DNA of 64,000 nt from Fulvia fulva (Eukaryota > Ascomycota > Dothideomycetes > Mycosphaerellales > Mycosphaerellaceae). Below, in pieces: positions 1-11,196 of the stretch. Position numbers and translations under genes: made by a program. Position 1 is the stretch's first letter; every line of letters begins with the position of its first letter. The notes beneath the pieces were generated by a model that was not told the origin of the DNA, did no database searches, and saw nothing but the letters and a program-made list of their open reading frames with translations. The stretch spans positions 4,588,001 to 4,652,000 of the forward strand of contig NC_063016.1 of assembly GCF_020509005.1 (NCBI RefSeq). Reading direction: 5' to 3'.

Positions 1-617
1 TCGATCTTGGGTGCTACTGGCTCGTCGTTATCTTTCATGGCGGAGGAGGAGAGTACCAGATCAGCGCCGACCGCGGAGCATACATACGCACAGTCAGGTG
101 GTATGGACTGGCACTGCACTCTCAACATGTTGAAAAGACTCGCCAGATCCGGCAGCAGCATTGTGAAAATACTGCGGTTGCTGACCGGGCTATCCGTCAC
201 CCGAGCGGAAGAGAGCTTCGAATAGGCTGGATTGGGCCATTGAATGTCGATGGAGAAGGCGTACTGATCGATTGAGCGAAAGCGCTGCTTGCAAACAATC
301 GGAACGTCGTGGATGTTGAGCAACCGTGAGATGTCGGGTCCGGTGACGGTGACCAGCACGAAAGTGTTCTGCGTGTAGAGGTATTCTGCAGCCACTTCAC
401 CGATGATGGAGTTGACAGCCAGAATCGCAGTCTCGAAGAAATATTTCCGACCAAAATTGCAATCGACGTAGTCTTGCTTCACTACCTCGCTTGCTTCGAC
501 TGCCGCAGACTCAGAGTGGAGCAGGTAGCCATAGATCTGATCACGAAGCTCTTGAGGTAGAGGAAAGTTGGTTCGAGGTGGCGGTGGTGGTATCTGAGCT
601 CCGCTACGAAGGCGCAT
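1..617 (-). CDS. F-box-like family protein, partial (paralogue of next gene)
   Basis: This frame is open from an ATG at 617 to the window edge, so only the N-terminal 205 residues are visible. Near residue 18 it has a short PLPQELRDQIY motif. This resembles the F-box-like start of many ascomycete proteins of unknown function, and is followed by a helix of the AILAVNSIIGEVA type. It is clearly paralogous to the neighbouring gene at 972-2567: shared stretches include the PLPQEL motif, the AIL-VN helix, the LYxxNxxVLVT strand, a MLLxDL-xLFxMLRxQCQ helix and a YVCSxxGxDL segment. No function is known to me. The two genes lie head-to-tail, which suggests tandem duplication followed by strong divergence. 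No intron is needed in the visible part. Confidence 0.7.
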   Translation of the reverse strand, partial: MRLRSGAQIPPPPPRTNFPLPQELRDQIYGYLLHSESAAVEASEVVKQDYVDCNFGRKYFFETAILAVNSIIGEVAAEYLYTQNTFVLVTVTGPDISRLLNIHDVPIVCKQRFRSIDQYAFSIDIQWPNPAYSKLSSARVTDSPVSNRSIFTMLLPDLASLFNMLRVQCQSIPPDCAYVCSAVGADLVLSSSAMKDNDEPVAPKI

Positions 618-971
618 CGTGTATCGTCCGCCACAGGTTTAACTACACGCAGATGGTCAGCAGGTCTCTTTTCGAAGCATCGCATGGGTACTCTTACCGC
701 TGGTGCTGGCTTCAATCTCCGTGTAGGTGGTATCTGTGTAAAGTGCTGTTGTTGTATATGTGGTTGCGAAGAAGATATGTGCAGTAGACTGGCTGCGTTG
801 AAGGAAGTGAGCTTTTCATGAGCATCAGACGCCGCTCACCGCGTGTTCTCACTTTTGCGAGTGAAAGCAAACGCTGCACAGATCAGGTCTCTACATACGG
901 CCTTACTTTCTGCAGCGATGCGTTCGAGTGAATGCAAGCGCTCAATCGAGAGGTCTGCATCTCGACCACAC
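618..971. other. Intergenic spacer between the two paralogues
   Basis: This 354-bp spacer must hold the promoter of the truncated gene and the 3' end of the 972-2567 gene. I see no convincing coding sequence, repeat or RNA gene in it. Confidence 0.5.
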
Positions 972-2567
972 TCACAAGAACTTGCTGACAAGCAACCCAT
1001 TCTTCTTCTGGTACTCCACAATCACCTTCTTCTCCTCATCAGTCAGTCTGCGAAGATGCTCCAGATCCTGTAGGCCAGTGTCCTCTGCGGTCCGCGCAGG
1101 CATCGTGACGAAGTCCCTGATGTTCGAGTTGAAGCACCTGGTAGGCATCGTCGCGATACTGAGCCCCGCAAGATCCAGCTCAAAACGACCACCCTGTGTG
1201 AAGTTAGCCTCTGTCCACGCCCTCCGCGCTTGTAAACATGAACTGACCTCCTTATCCATCTTCGCCAGCGCTCTCTTGACCTCGTTGAGATCATGTAGGA
1301 CGTCCTGCGGAAGCAACACCGCGCTCACCTGATTGAGCGTATGCACCATGTCCCGCAACGCAGTCTGAGTGGCGTCCTCGATCCTAGCAGCATTCAAAGT
1401 CAGTATCAGCAAATCCGCGTGCGCCAAGTCGAGTTGGACCTCTACAGTGCGAAAAGTCCCCTGAGCTGCGATGGCATACACAATCAGCTCTTGTGCCAAA
1501 TCTACCCTATGCAACTGGAGATAGATCCAAACAAGACCACGTGAGATGTCGAGAATCAGGAGCTCCGCACGAGTACGGTGAATGGTGTATGCAATGGTCC
1601 CGTTGACGCGATCCTGGAGAGGCGCGGGAGTAGCCCGGCCAATACCGGTATTGAGAATCTCGATGTTACGAGATATAGCGGCAGGGAAGGATCCTGCCCG
1701 CGCAAGGGTGTCCGCGCCTTTCTTCAACTCGAAGAGAATGTCGAGACGCTCGAGAGCGTACAGATGGCGCCAGACCAGCTTGGGAGAGATATCATCCTTG
1801 ACTTTCTGGACCGCGACTTCATCTGCAAAGCCTCGGATGCTCATATCGTAGCCAGCTCCAACCGCCTCTCCTAGAGCTTCCAGAAACACCGTTTGCATCT
1901 TCTTCGAGACGGGGTGATCAGCTACACGGTTGATCTCGATCCTCGGGGAGCTCGTGTGTTCCTCGTCACCATCGCGAGCATTGGACTTCAGCAAGAGATC
2001 CTCGCCCGGTTCTGAACAGACATATGTGCACTTCGCCGCCGTGTACTGACATTGCATACGCAGCATCTTGAACAATCGCGGCAAATCTTGCAGGAGCATG
2101 GTACATGTGTATTGCTCTCGGTCCGAACCCCCTTCTGATGATGTCCAGTTAACACGAGATCGAGTCCAGGCGATATTAATCGTGAAAGCATATCTCTTCG
2201 TTTCGCCAACTCGACCTTCGTACACCACAGGCACATCGCTGGCATGAAGAACTGCGGCTGCATTGACATCTTCTATAGTAACCAGGACAAGGCCGTTCTT
2301 GTTGTAGAGGGATTCCTCGGCTTCTCGTCCGATAGTCTTGTTGACGCCTAGTATAGCACTATGGAAGTAGTACCGAGGAGCTGTGCTCGAAAGTCGGACC
2401 GACTGGTGTATCGCCACGGCGCGGTCGGGTGTGGGGATGTAGTTGGTGGTTTCTCCTCCGGGAAGGAAGTCGTAGATGATGTCTTGGAGTTCTTGAGGTA
2501 GAGGGAAGTCGACGCGAGGGCGAGGTGTCTTGTGCTGACCGTTCTCGAGGATTGTCGCTCCCGCCAT
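972..2567 (-). CDS. F-box-like family protein of unknown function, 531 aa
   Basis: A single-exon frame of 531 residues starting at the ATG at 2567. Residues 21-33 carry a PLPQELQDIIY motif like the degenerate F-box-like N-terminus of many fungal orphan proteins. The first 200 residues match the truncated gene at 1-617 segment by segment. The C-terminal 300 residues are predicted mostly helical, with leucine-rich amphipathic stretches that could be TPR-like (for example around LVWIYLQLHRVDLAQELIVY). No transmembrane segment or signal peptide is visible. If the F-box reading is right, it could be an adaptor for ubiquitin ligation, but that is inference. The family is lineage-specific as far as I can tell. 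Confidence 0.75.
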   Translation of the reverse strand: MAGATILENGQHKTPRPRVDFPLPQELQDIIYDFLPGGETTNYIPTPDRAVAIHQSVRLSSTAPRYYFHSAILGVNKTIGREAEESLYNKNGLVLVTIEDVNAAAVLHASDVPVVYEGRVGETKRYAFTINIAWTRSRVNWTSSEGGSDREQYTCTMLLQDLPRLFKMLRMQCQYTAAKCTYVCSEPGEDLLLKSNARDGDEEHTSSPRIEINRVADHPVSKKMQTVFLEALGEAVGAGYDMSIRGFADEVAVQKVKDDISPKLVWRHLYALERLDILFELKKGADTLARAGSFPAAISRNIEILNTGIGRATPAPLQDRVNGTIAYTIHRTRAELLILDISRGLVWIYLQLHRVDLAQELIVYAIAAQGTFRTVEVQLDLAHADLLILTLNAARIEDATQTALRDMVHTLNQVSAVLLPQDVLHDLNEVKRALAKMDKEVSSCLQARRAWTEANFTQGGRFELDLAGLSIATMPTRCFNSNIRDFVTMPARTAEDTGLQDLEHLRRLTDEEKKVIVEYQKKNGLLVSKFL

Positions 2568-2851
2568 TATTGCGCCAGCCGATCTTGCAACAGAAGCTGG
2601 ATCGAGCGGCGATGTCTGTGTCGGTGCGATGGTCCTTGGTGGTCGCAGTGGAGTTTGGTGTTGACTGCGAGACTGCTTGTGAGTGTAAGATTTCTGTCAG
2701 TTTCGTAAGGGAAAAGAGCCATCTCCAGCACATTCCACGCTAAGAAATAGTCCGAGATTCACCTTTGCAGGTCATTCACTTCCTCAAGGAATATGTTCCA
2801 AAGTCCGTACTGAGCTGATCGCAGGTCCTCTGCCGATGGCAAGAATTTTTT

Positions 2852-4282
2852 CTAAGCCCGCTGTGTCTGCTTCTTCATGCCCTTCCTCTGCTGCTTGTCC
2901 TTTTCCTTCTCCAAGAACTTCTTCTGCTCATCCGCAGACATTCTGCTCAGCTTCCTGTCACGCTCCTCCTTCTTGAGCTTATCACTTTGTGTTCTCCTCT
3001 CCTCTGCCTTCTCATCTTCATGGATCTTCCTGAGCTTGCGCTGCTCCTCCTCACGGGTCGCTCGGATCTTGCGCATGGCTTCGGGTCGGAAATGGGCGCT
3101 GTTTACGAGGTGGTCGGGCATGCGAAGGAAGTATGCAAAAAGTGCGGTGCTGTCTGGCTTCGAGTCGAGGCGCATTGAGAGCGAGACGCGCTTCTTAGGC
3201 ATCGTGTCGTTCAATCTATACAAAAGTCAGTAACGCGCTCTTCTCGGAGTGTGGTGTATCACCTACTTCTTAGGCGCATCGATTGGTTGATCAGACACAA
3301 TCAGAGCCTCAAGATCCTCACCAGCCTCAGTTACAGCCTTGATCAGCTCTGGTGTAAGCATTGCCTCAGTCACTTCAGCACTCTCCGACATGACAGTCGC
3401 CCACTGAGGTAGCTTCGGATGGTCCTTGGTCGAGGTCAAGCTAACATCGTAGCGGTCATCGCGAAGCTGCTTCATCTTGTCCTTGTGCACCACAGCCCAG
3501 ACAAACCCATCGTACTTGCTGTCTTTGGATGAAGCGGAGGGGATAAGCTCCTTCTCCTTGCCGTCGAAAGCATACGCAGTAGCCTCAAGTCTCTCGACAG
3601 GCGCGGGCATGCTTTCAAAGAAGAAGGACGCAGCATACTCAAAGCCCCAAACCACGGGGTTGTAACGCTTGTGGAGGGTAAGCTTAATGTCCAGCCACGC
3701 GACATTCTGTCGTCCTGTCGCGTAGGAGATCCACTCAAACTTGCTCTTCTCCTTGTAGAAATCGTCGGGAATGCCTGGGGTGCCCGTCGGTCGCGACTCC
3801 TTCTTCGGGTTGAAGCCTAGCGACGCGAATTCCGATTCGAGCAGTGGTAGGTGTGTCTGCGCCCATTGTCTCGCCTTCTGCTTGTTGGTTGCCGCGCCCC
3901 ACATGTTGATCAGAATGATGATAAGGATCACTGGTAGGATGACCATCTCCTGGTAGAAGTCGGCGATTGTCACGCGCTCCCACACTCGATACCACTTTGT
4001 GTAAGGTCGTCCTGCCATGCCCTGGCCTGCGCCGAAGCCGGGAAACATTGGCTTTGAAGACGCTGTTGCGGCTGCTTCGCTGAAGGCTGATGTTGCTGCA
4101 TGACCGGGTGCGACTGGCGATGCTGCTGTCGCGAAATCGGCGAAGTCTGGGAATGATCAGCATGTTGTCCATTGAGCTGCCCATCATATGCTCATACCAT
4201 CGGCATCTGACGGTATTGCGGACGATGCAGACGATGCTGCACCTCCCAGCACCTCCTGTGCCTTCTTGATCAAGCCAGCCAT
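2852..4282 (-). CDS. CCDC47-like ER membrane protein (DUF1682), 442 aa, three exons
   Basis: Spliced model: exons 4282-4198, 4146-3267 and 3215-2852, with two 51-bp introns (donors GTATGA and GTAGGT, acceptors CCCAG and TATAG). The frame closes exactly (443 codons). The protein has an Ala/Ser-rich N-terminus, one strong membrane helix at about residues 96-114 (MVILPVILIIILINMWG), a globular DUF1682 domain, and a very basic/acidic coiled coil from about residue 365 to the end that terminates in a Lys/Arg-rich tail. This layout is that of CCDC47, an ER membrane protein that in animals belongs to the PAT chaperone complex for multipass membrane proteins and binds calcium. The fungal role is inferred. 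It is divergently transcribed from the FAD oxidoreductase, with 634 bp between the start codons. Confidence 0.88.
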
Positions 4283-4916
4283 CTTCGCGGTGGAGATCTG
4301 GATTGGCCTTGCTGGTGTTGTCAAGGTGGTAGAGCTCCGGACTGCGTAGGATTCGATGGAGACGAAGTCAATTGAGCTTGGCGCGGCAGCTCCACCTCCC
4401 GCGGCGGCGTTGGGTGGCTCTCGATCACGGCTCTCGCCTCAATGCCTTTCGGAATACCAGCGGCGTGGTAACAACGACCGCGACCCTCGTGGCGGCACGG
4501 TACAGCGGAGCCATGCTTTTGGATATGTCCAATGTTGTTGTCGGGGAGCAAGTCAAAGATGCAAGATGAAACACATGACACCTGCCTCGTCCCCTCCAAC
4601 CAACGGAATGAGCTTCGACCGGGAAGCTTCAGGGAAGTGTGCATCGCTGTGGCATGCCGGCAGGAAACGTGCTTCGTACACACTCCTAGTCTCTGCTCTC
4701 GCGACCTGAACTTGACACCGCACAGCAGATCTGTACTACATACGTGACCGGTATTGGCTGTCTATATCACTTCTTCGTCATTTAGTCCGCATCTATACCG
4801 ATTACTCCGGCTCGCTGCGACTAACATCACAGCTTTATCTTGTCAGGCAGCACTATATCTTGCCAGGAGGCACATCAGTCGCGTATTCAAAGAGCGCCGT
4901 CTTACATCAACACAAC
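4283..4916. promoter_or_regulatory. Divergent intergenic region, CCDC47-like / FAD oxidoreductase
   Basis: This 634-bp region separates two divergent start codons and so must hold both promoters. Short frames here have no recognisable product. No clear TATA box or repeat was found. Confidence 0.45.
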
Positions 4917-6545
4917 ATGTCGACTCTACGAACAAGCTTCGCCAAGCACCGGAAGCCATGCGATCTTCCAACAACAGAATCGACCAAGTCTTTCTGGCAT
5001 AAAGATCCATCGGCATTGCTCCTTGGACACCGCTCGACACGGGACTTGCCAAAGACAGCTGACGTCGTGGTCATTGGCAGCGGCATTACAGGGACAAGTG
5101 TGGCCCATCACTTGCTCACAGGGGGCGAGAGCGATCAGAAGATTGATCTTGTCCTCCTTGAGGCTAGAGAAGCTTGCTGGGGCGCTACAGGACGAGTATG
5201 TATGCCATCATCATCCAAAGTATACTTATTGACGACGTTGTGCAGAATGGTGGTCATTGCCAGCCCGTCTTTTTTGAGCATCCACATGACCCTAGCATTG
5301 GTCACTTTGAGCTAAAGAACTTCGAGACATTGCAGAGTCTGATCGATGAGAAAGATATAGATTGCGAATTCGTGACTCAACCTGGTGAGTATCGAAGCAC
5401 AATACAGAGTGTGCTTCATCATTCCGCGCCACTTGGCTGACCACCACACTCAAGGCGTTCGTAGTGTCTTCTCACGCGGCCACCTCGACCAAGCAGAACA
5501 AGCGGTGCATGTTGTCCAGAAGAATGCACCAGAGCTTGCTTCCAGGATGCGGCTAGTCACTGATCGAGATGAACTGAGCGGTCTTCGTGTTCCCACAGCT
5601 CTAGGTGCCATTGTTACTAACATTGCTGCGCGGATGTGGCCCTACAAGTTCGTTGCGCGTATCTTGGAGGACCTCATCACATCCACCAAGCTCAATGGCA
5701 CGTTCAACTTACAGACTCTAACACCTGTCACTGAGCTCGCATCGGAGGTACACCGCGACCAAGACTTCGTGCTCGTCAAAACTGAACGTGGCACCATCAA
5801 GGCAAAGAAAGTGGTCCTTGCAACGAACGCTTATACTTCACACTTGCTTCCCCAAATGTCTGACCTGATCGTACCCTGTCGAGGCCAGATGTCCGCCTTG
5901 AAACCCTTCCCTTCAGTCTCCGGCGAGGATCGCCTCAGGACGTCTTTCGGCTTTTCAGGTGATGGTCTCGATGACTACCTCATCCAACGACCCAACGAGA
6001 GTGGCGCACATCTCATGTTTGGAGGCGGACGACAGCATGGACCATCACTGGGCATCACGAACGACAACCAGCTCGACCAGAAAACAGCAAGCTACCTTCG
6101 AGGCCGCTTGGTCGACGTCTTGAACCTCCCAGAAGGCGGTGAGAAGACTTCCTGGACTGAGATGGACGCAACACACGAGTGGACCGGCATCATGGGCTAC
6201 TCCCGAGACGAGAGGCCCTGGATTGGTGCTCTGCCTGCAGAGCTGTCTCCATCGCTTCCACCCGGATCGACATATCTGGCAGCCGGATTCACTGGTCATG
6301 GTATGCCGAACACATGGCTTTGCGGCAAAGCCGCAGCGGTCATGGCGAAGGAATCACTCGAAGGCGCAAATGTCGACGAAGCCAGCGTGATTGCATCAAG
6401 AGAGACTGGTCTGCCGGAAGCCTACAAGATCAGCAAGAAGCGCATCGATGCTGCTATGGAGTTGGAAGATGTCGAGGCCAAAGGCTGGGCGGAGACGGAC
6501 CGTGGCGCAAGAGCCAAGAGGCCATTTACGAGTGGATTTGCTTGA
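4917..6545 (+). CDS. FAD-dependent oxidoreductase (DAO family), 502 aa, three exons
   Basis: Exons 4917-5195, 5246-5384 and 5455-6545 give 503 codons; the introns (50 and 70 bp) have GTATGT and GTGAGT donors. The ATG at 4917 sits in a good context (caacATG). Residues 54-59 form the dinucleotide-binding GSGITG motif, followed by a GATGRNGGHCQP segment that is created only by splicing intron 1 and is typical of this fungal DAO subfamily. The C-terminus holds the second FAD-contact region (GITGYSRDERPWIG-like and AAGFTGHGMPN). Members oxidise amines or amino acids such as sarcosine, glycine or D-amino acids; the substrate here cannot be read. No signal peptide is seen, so it is probably cytosolic or peroxisomal, though the end (GFA) is not a classic PTS1. 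Confidence 0.9.
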
Positions 6546-6745
6546 GTTGGTGCGACACTCAGAAAGGTTGAGTGAAGGTGTACCGGGCTATCTAAATATT
6601 CCTCCTGCATCTCTACTGCGCCTTAGTACCTACCCTTCTTATTCCGCTTCATCATTCCCCCGTAACCGATCATTCTCGACCAGTCCAGCCCAACCCCATA
6701 CAGTCTTCTCCGCCATACATTACCCCTTTTCATACACTCTATCCC

Positions 6746-7025
6746 TCAGACAGGACATTCGTCCTAATCCTCACATCAGCCCATGCCCTACCATGTTCAC
6801 GGTTTCTTGGACTGTACTTACACAAGCCCCGCCCGGAATCACAAACTGCAGCCCGCATACAACGCACCACCCGAAGTCATCGGGACTTCGCCGGGCAAGA
6901 GCCTTCAAGAGGCGGGGACCTGCTGCTCCCTGGTTGCTGCTTAGATCCCTGGTGTGGCGTGGCTCTGCTGCTGGCAGGGCGTAGGCGAGGGTGATGAGGG
7001 TGAGGGTTGGGAGGAGGAAGTTCAT
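6746..7025 (-). CDS. Small secreted cysteine-rich protein, 73 aa, two exons
   Basis: Exon 1 (7025-6822) encodes 68 residues. A strong GTAAGT donor at 6821 and a TTAG acceptor at 6764 define a 58-bp intron with a CTGAT branch-like site. Exon 2 (6763-6746) adds DECPV and a stop. The result is a 73-residue protein with a clear signal peptide (about residues 1-20, MNFLLPTLTLITLAYALPAA), a dibasic Kex2-type site (ARR, 44-46), and four cysteines in C54-x2-C57-x10-C68-x2-C71 spacing. Without splicing the frame would run to 84 residues with only three cysteines, so the spliced form looks more coherent. No known family is recognised; it could be a candidate effector or a secreted small peptide. Expression data are needed to be sure it is a gene. 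Confidence 0.5.
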
Positions 7026-7624
7026 GGTGAAAGTAAGGAGAAGGGTTGGCTGGTTCGTGCTGGCGCGCTGTACGGTAATAGAGGTGTAAATGGCGACAGA
7101 TGGGTACCGCCTACTTACTGATGCATGCTGGAATCGCAGTAGTCTTCAGTAAGGTGGCTTGGCCGTTGTGTTGGACTTTGATATCCTATCGAGACATTGC
7201 TAGTAACAGGTGCCAGGCATTGTAATGTTCCTCAAGCACGTTCGACAGTTAGCGGCGTTCCGCCTCACCTTCTCCTTATCAACTACTCTCCCGGTGCTTT
7301 TCCAGTGACGAGCCTCACTCATGCCAGACCAGTCCAGACGCCGCGGTGAGTTTCCCACTGTCTTGCGAAGGCATGGCTGGCAGACGCCACATTCGGCCAA
7401 CATCGGCAGTAAAACTGATGTAACCTTGTGGAGCCCACTGCCTGACCACGTGAAAGTATGTAGGCTACGATACCAATACACCTTTACGAGCCCCTATGAC
7501 CGGGTCCTTCTCGACCAGCTCTCAGGGATTGACCGGCGCTGTCGGTGTAAAGCTGGGCTTGCTATTGCAACGCAGCTCGACAGCCTTGATTGTAGCGAAA
7601 GTCGCACGGGCAGGCAAATCCCAC
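7026..7624. other. Intergenic, upstream of small secreted protein
   Basis: About 600 bp between the small secreted protein gene and the end of the broken large gene. It should hold the promoter of the former. I see no gene or repeat in it. Confidence 0.4.
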
Positions 7625-10600
7625 CTATCCTTGGCCAATCATACTTAGGTACTCCTTAGACTTGGCTGCTTGCCGCATTCTTGTACTCTTGGCCGATCCG
7701 GCTCCCGAATTATGGCCCGATGTGAGGCGTTCAAGCGCGGTCCTTTTCGGGTTCGAAACAATGTCCGAAGGAGCTACCCTTTTGACTGCAGCAGAATGAG
7801 GGACCAAGTCCGGACGTGTATCATTAGTCTGCTCGACAACGCGGGCGGGAAAAGATGCCGGGTCGATGCACTTCTTGTAGAGGTCGTCCCCGAGGATAGC
7901 TCGCAAGAAGTCGCTGTTCAGCTTGAGCATGGCCTGGGCGAAGTCGTCTCGTCGAGATTTCCACCCATCGTACAATTCGTCCTGCTCAGCATCGATTTTC
8001 TCGACTGTGTATAACACTGCCTTGTCTTTGCTCTGTCGCGACGATTTTAGACCCGTGGCTTTATGGGACGTGCCATGCTGACAGATCTGGGTGTCGAGAT
8101 GCTTCTACCGGTGATGCCTCTCCTTGTTGAGTAGAACTTCAAACTTGCGCTGGTCGACATCTCCAAGGAACTTGTTCAACTTCGGACAGTCGTCGCAGTC
8201 GGGTAGCTTGCATCGTACCACACGGCGCCAGAGTTTCGAGGTAAGGGGTGGCGGAGTGCCGATGTAATCTTCTCTGCATGTTGTGACCAGGCTGCACAGG
8301 AAGTCGCGTAGACGGGCGTCAATCTGCTGGTCAGTGTAGGATTTGCTGAATGTGTTCAGGACAGGCTGTATGCTCGAAAGCTTGTCCCTCCTACTGCAAC
8401 CGCGGTAAGCCTCCAACATGCAAGCCAGTAAGTTCTCGAGGGGATCGTCGAGCTTCAGCTCAGATAGCCTGATAATCAGCTTCGCGAAACTTTTGCCACA
8501 AGCCACAAGCCCAAGTCTTCCGGAGATTGGCCAGTTTGGGAAGTTTTTCTGGAGTTTACCACTTTCATGCGGAGCCAGCCTCTGGATTGTGGCCTCGAAC
8601 AGTCGTCGAGTCTCCTCGATGGACAGCATCTTAGCGCGATGAAGTCCCCAGACTGCTGACAGGAAGTCGAGAGCGCGTTCGTCGAACCCATAATACGGCG
8701 ACTTCAGCATAGCATCTGTGATGTGTCTAGGATGTTGTCAGCGTCTCGCTTCATGATGTTTCGTGTAACTCACAGCCGGATGAGCTTGTCACGGTGTATC
8801 ACAATCGCTCCTTTAGCGAAAGCAGCCAGCATTCCAATTGCCACCATCTCGTCAAGTTTGCTGTCGAACCAGCTCTGCGTACGCTCGGCAGGAATACCAG
8901 AAGCCTCCTTCATGGACTTGTAGAGAGGTAGGAGCTCGTCTTCAACATTACCAAGTGGCCACGCGGCGTCCAGCCTGAGACGGGTCAGCTAAAGCACAAG
9001 GCAGCAAGCATTATTCTTGGCATACCAACGATGTACCTCAGCTTGCGACTGGGCAGGGACGGTGAAAAACTGCTCGAGAGCAGCAATCATGATCGAGATG
9101 TTGTCCTCTGACTTCTCATGTACGTTCTCGGCCGCCTTTGCGAATATGTTCATGTCGTGAAGTGCGATGGCCGCCTTGAGAAGAGTCGGTGAGAGAGTCT
9201 CCATTGCTTCGGGGTCATCATCGTCGTCTTCGTCTGCGTCTTCGTCTTCACGTTCGATGTCTTCATGGTACAGCCTGCCCCCCTGCCAGACTTCACGTGG
9301 ATTGTTGTCCTGTGCGAACGTTGGCGAAATACGCTCTAGGCCTCGTACACAAATCGAGGTCAGCATAGATCTTTTCCTCTCGTTTCCTCCATCAAGCATC
9401 ATGTCGTTGTATACCTCGAGGATCGCAGTATTGAAATCGACTGTTTACAACGCCGCCTTGGTGTCAAGCTCGAAGTCATACCTGTTGACGCTTGGTATGA
9501 GGATTGCTACCTGGAAACCCTTCGTCAGTCGTGAGTCGTGGTGCAATTGTCTTGCGCATGGCATATGACCCACCTGGCGGTACCAGTGTCTCTCGTAGCG
9601 CCGTTCGACTTCTTTGCCGTAGTAGTCATCGTCGCCACTCGACTCAGGATACCCATCCTCAGAAGTGTTGGGGCTCGCATCATAGTTTTCCTTGTCGCAT
9701 TGCTCGGTGTATATCAAGTCGGAACACACGATCGAGGCTGGATCCACCGCTATATTCACATTGTGGCTTCGATCCTTCGGGGCTATATAGACATAGTAGC
9801 TGACGTTAACAGGGCCACCGGCATCACGCAAGTCGTGTATGTCATCGCTGTAATCATCGAAGCCTACAGACCCTACAAGACGTCCACTTGTACGGATAGT
9901 CAGATTGGCCAGTACGATATCGACCTCAACATCTGTGCATATTCGCTCAAGCTCGTTAAGAACGCATCGAGCAATCTTCGACAGATCATTAGGATTCGCG
10001 GGCTCACTGTTTGACGTCTTTTCCAGTGGCACCAGCAGTCTGTTGGGATATCGCCGCTGGTGTGTAGTCGTCGGGATATGCATTTGCTTCGACCAGACTT
10101 TAAGAACGTCTCGCAGGCCCGCGAAGTGCACAGGTGCCAAAGGTGCAATCTCTGGAGCTGCAGGACTAGAGAGCCGTACAGAGTAGTGCAGTGCTGCGCG
10201 AAAGGCCCACTTCTTATTCACGAACTTCACCTTACACTGTACTCCGTGCATGTATGCACTGGCATGGGTTCGCCCCGAAAGTCTCTCCGTGTTCGCAGTG
10301 GCGCCTGCCTGCCCGAGATGTACGTCACGTGTGTATGGGCAAGTGGACATAGTGGGAAGCTCGATGACCAGGCGGACTGTCGAAGTTCCTTGGTCGACCG
10401 TGAATTCCTCGTCGGCTCCGCTATTGATCGACAAATAGAGCAATGATGTCGACTGTATTGAGCGATTCTGCAGTAAGCCGAGCTTGTCTAGAAGAGGCCG
10501 TGTTTGGTCGGCGACCATGCGCTCCCAATCATGGTTGCGAATCTCAAACTGCGATGGTTCCAGGATCTTCGGCTCAATTTGAATGGGACGGCCAGAGAAG

Positions 10601-11196
10601 CTCACCATCTCTTCACGTTCTGAGAACTCATCTGAGCTGTTCTCGTACCCAAAGTCGGAATCTGTTTCGTCCTTTGCTGACTCGCACAATGTCTTGAGTG
10701 CCTTACTACTTCGGCAGGGCAGTTTCAGAGTGCGCTTGGAACGGTGAACATAAAGGCTGGGTTCCGGCAGATCTACGAAGTGATCGCACGTTGCAAAGTC
10801 AGACCAGGATTCGATCAAGGACTTGGCAGGCTGGAGGCATCGCTCGACCATCAGTCTCAAGGCGGTTGACGGCCCAATGCTGGGAGTGTGGTCGGCTTCA
10901 TGTCGAGGTAATGCAGCGTGATGGCCGGACTGCTTAGTGCGTGGCAGTATGAGTTCGAGGAGCTGCAATGGCGTCATATTCTGCTTGCCACTCTTGGGAC
11001 ATGGTTGTACGACGAAGCTCCTGCTGCCAGGTGCTGAAGCAGCGATCCGTCCTCCATGAATTCGTATGAGATGCTCTAGCTCTTGCTGCCGGTGCTGGTG
11101 AAAGCCGCCATGTACCTCGAAGGTATACTTTTGCAGAGCTCGGGATGTATTGAGGCATCGTTCGACGCTGCCGAGGGTCAGTTCTGCACACGACAT
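7625..11196 (-). pseudogene. Broken gene resembling a fungal 2OG-Fe(II) oxygenase-type family, two in-frame stops
   Basis: Exons 11196-9574, 9510-9026, 8974-8774 and 8726-7625 splice into 1,137 codons, a plausible length for large fungal proteins with an oxygenase-like N-terminal half. Two in-frame stops interrupt it: TAA at 9445-9447 and TAG at 8105-8107. Around both, the same frame continues with family-like sequence (for example HLDTQICQHGT just after the TAG). The N-terminal half has a STVRLVIELP strand similar to the G-x-LVVxLP core of the double-stranded beta helix. The usual H-x-D reads TVD (near 10400) and the later His position reads Gln (near 10238), so iron binding looks lost. The introns at 9025-8975 and 8773-8727 are intact. 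The 63-bp intron at 9573-9511 is optional, since it is stop-free and a multiple of three. Alternatively these are two or three separate shorter genes. The family assignment is from memory of its pattern and is moderate. Confidence 0.5.

Noticed and set aside
4321..4747. Several overlapping frames of about 70-120 aa on both strands
   Set aside because: They lie in a divergent promoter region, overlap each other in different frames and have no recognisable composition, signal peptide or family motif.
7200..7659. Frames of about 90-110 aa on both strands
   Set aside because: No family-like sequence, no splice support, and they overlap each other in opposite directions.
8105..8107. Intron beginning GTAGAA that would remove the TAG
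   Set aside because: The nearest acceptors give 22-31 nt introns, and the in-frame 78-nt option would delete the conserved HLDTQICQHGT stretch.
9445..9447. Short intron that would remove the TAA (donor GTATGA at 9486 or GTAAAC at 9448)
   Set aside because: The options that keep the frame need weak or very distant acceptors and remove family-like sequence; the 41-nt option changes the frame.
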